NCBI GenBank assembly: GCA_026990615.1
Contig: JALXDB010000184.1
Location: 1-6,665 of the forward strand
Source of the DNA: Spirochaetota bacterium
GTDB taxonomy: Bacteria; Spirochaetota; B62-G9
Direction: 5' to 3'
Length of the DNA: 6,665 nt
Every line of letters starts with the position of its first letter. The stretch's first letter is position 1. Shown one piece after another: positions 6,370-6,665 of this stretch. Under the pieces are notes generated by a model, which was given only the letters and a program-made list of their open reading frames with translations, did no database searches and was not told the origin of the DNA. The position numbers were made by a program, and so were the translations under genes.

Positions 6370-6384
6370 GGTTTGGTACAAACC
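6370..6384. repeat. Small hairpin
   Basis: GGTTTG (6370-6375) pairs perfectly with CAAACC (6379-6384) around a 3-base loop. It is upstream of orfA on the minus strand, near where the other end of the IS element would be. Many IS3 elements have structure here, but I cannot tie it to a function. Confidence 0.4.
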
Positions 6385-6399
6385 ATCAATAACAGCAGG

Positions 6400-6417
6400 T
6401 AAAAACAGCTGTTTTTA
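6400..6417. repeat. Perfect 18-bp palindrome
   Basis: TAAAAACAGCTGTTTTTA is fully self-complementary, centred between 6408 and 6409. The core CAGCTG flanked by A5 and T5 could be a protein binding site, or on either strand a very short stem followed by T5; the stem is too short for a confident terminator call. It lies between the IS remnant and the promoter of the next gene. Confidence 0.6.
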
Positions 6418-6475
6418 ATGTTTTATATGAAACGGGGACAATAAAAGATTAAATAGAAAATTATGTAAATTATTT

Positions 6476-6504
6476 TTGTAATAATTTTAAATAAAGGTTA
6501 GAAT
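6476..6504 (+). promoter_or_regulatory. Candidate sigma-70 promoter for the downstream gene
   Basis: TTGTAA (6476-6481), a 17-base spacer and TAGAAT (6499-6504) match the -35/-10 pattern at four and five of six positions. Transcription would start near 6511, giving a leader of about 150 bases before the ATG at 6662. Confidence 0.4.
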
Positions 6505-6596
6505 ATTGTGATGCCTGAAGCTGAATTATTCTGAATACCTGTCTGAAATAGCCCCTATAACATCATTCAAAATAATTCGACAAAGGGTAATATTCT

Positions 6597-6622
6597 GCGA
6601 TATCCCAATTTTAGGGATATGC
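6597..6622 (+). promoter_or_regulatory. Hairpin in the leader of the downstream gene
   Basis: ATATCCC (6600-6606) pairs with GGGATAT (6614-6620) around a 7-base loop, and GC/GC (6597-6598 with 6621-6622) extends the stem past one bulged G. There is no T run after it, so it is not a typical terminator. It lies 27 bases before the ribosome binding site. A protein operator or a leader RNA element are both possible. Confidence 0.4.
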
Positions 6623-6648
6623 ATTAATTGTAAATTTAATTGAAATTT

Positions 6649-6654
6649 AAGGAG
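6649..6654 (+). promoter_or_regulatory. Ribosome binding site of the downstream gene
   Basis: AAGGAG lies seven bases before an ATG at 6662. Spacing and sequence match the other genes of the window, so a real gene most likely begins here. Confidence 0.65.
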
Positions 6655-6661
6655 AATAACT

Positions 6662-6665
6662 ATGG
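6662..6665 (+). CDS. Start of an unidentified gene, cut by the window end
   Basis: Only ATG and one further base (G) are inside the window. The call rests on the AAGGAG ribosome binding site seven bases upstream, the AT-rich leader and the candidate promoter at 6476-6504. Its product cannot be told; a sugar transporter, kinase or regulator for the upstream dehydrogenases would make sense but is speculation. Confidence 0.55.

Larger units (their letters stand above)
6317..6661. other. Non-coding stretch between the IS remnant and the next gene
   Basis: No gene is seen here. The first part (to about 6388) is probably still IS3-derived leader upstream of orfA. Then follow a small hairpin (6370-6384), an 18-bp palindrome (6400-6417), a candidate promoter (6476-6504), a leader hairpin (6597-6622) and a ribosome binding site for the gene that starts at 6662. 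Confidence 0.6.

Overview
The window is AT-rich bacterial DNA with strong Shine-Dalgarno sites (GGAGG-type, 6-8 nt before the start). It carries a UvrABC nuclease subunit, a Tat translocase subunit and a decayed IS3-family element. That fits a free-living bacterium, probably an anaerobe or facultative sugar fermenter, but nothing here lets me name a genus.

Layout. (1) Positions 1-1137, plus strand: the 3' two-thirds of uvrC; its start lies outside the window. (2) 1138-1854: a long AT-rich gap between convergent genes with no convincing gene, but with a perfect 18-bp palindrome beside a short coding-like patch. (3) 1855-2331, minus strand: a TatA/E-type protein with an unusually long Q/N/P/Y-rich repetitive tail. 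(4) 2332-2889: a divergent regulatory region with a good extended -10 promoter, a palindrome inside its spacer, repeated short motifs and two tiny overlapping reading frames of doubtful reality. (5) 2890-5500, plus strand: a two-gene unit, a 584-residue SorE-like zinc dehydrogenase with two tandem Rossmann-type regions, then a glucitol-6-phosphate dehydrogenase (SrlD/SorD). (6) About 5707-6316: an IS3-family transposase remnant on the minus strand, with internal deletion, stops and frameshifts. (7) 6317-6661: palindromes, a candidate promoter and a leader hairpin before a new gene whose ATG is at 6662.

How the genes work together. The two dehydrogenases form a consecutive pathway: L-sorbose 1-phosphate is reduced to D-glucitol 6-phosphate, which is oxidised to D-fructose 6-phosphate and enters glycolysis. 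No transporter, PTS component, kinase or regulator is visible, so the source of the phosphorylated sugar is unknown; the gene starting at 6662 could be related, but only its first codon is present. uvrC and tatA look like unrelated housekeeping neighbours.

I found no CRISPR array, tRNA, rRNA or recognisable defence system. The most unusual items are the double-Rossmann dehydrogenase, the low-complexity TatA tail and the palindrome-rich non-coding regions.
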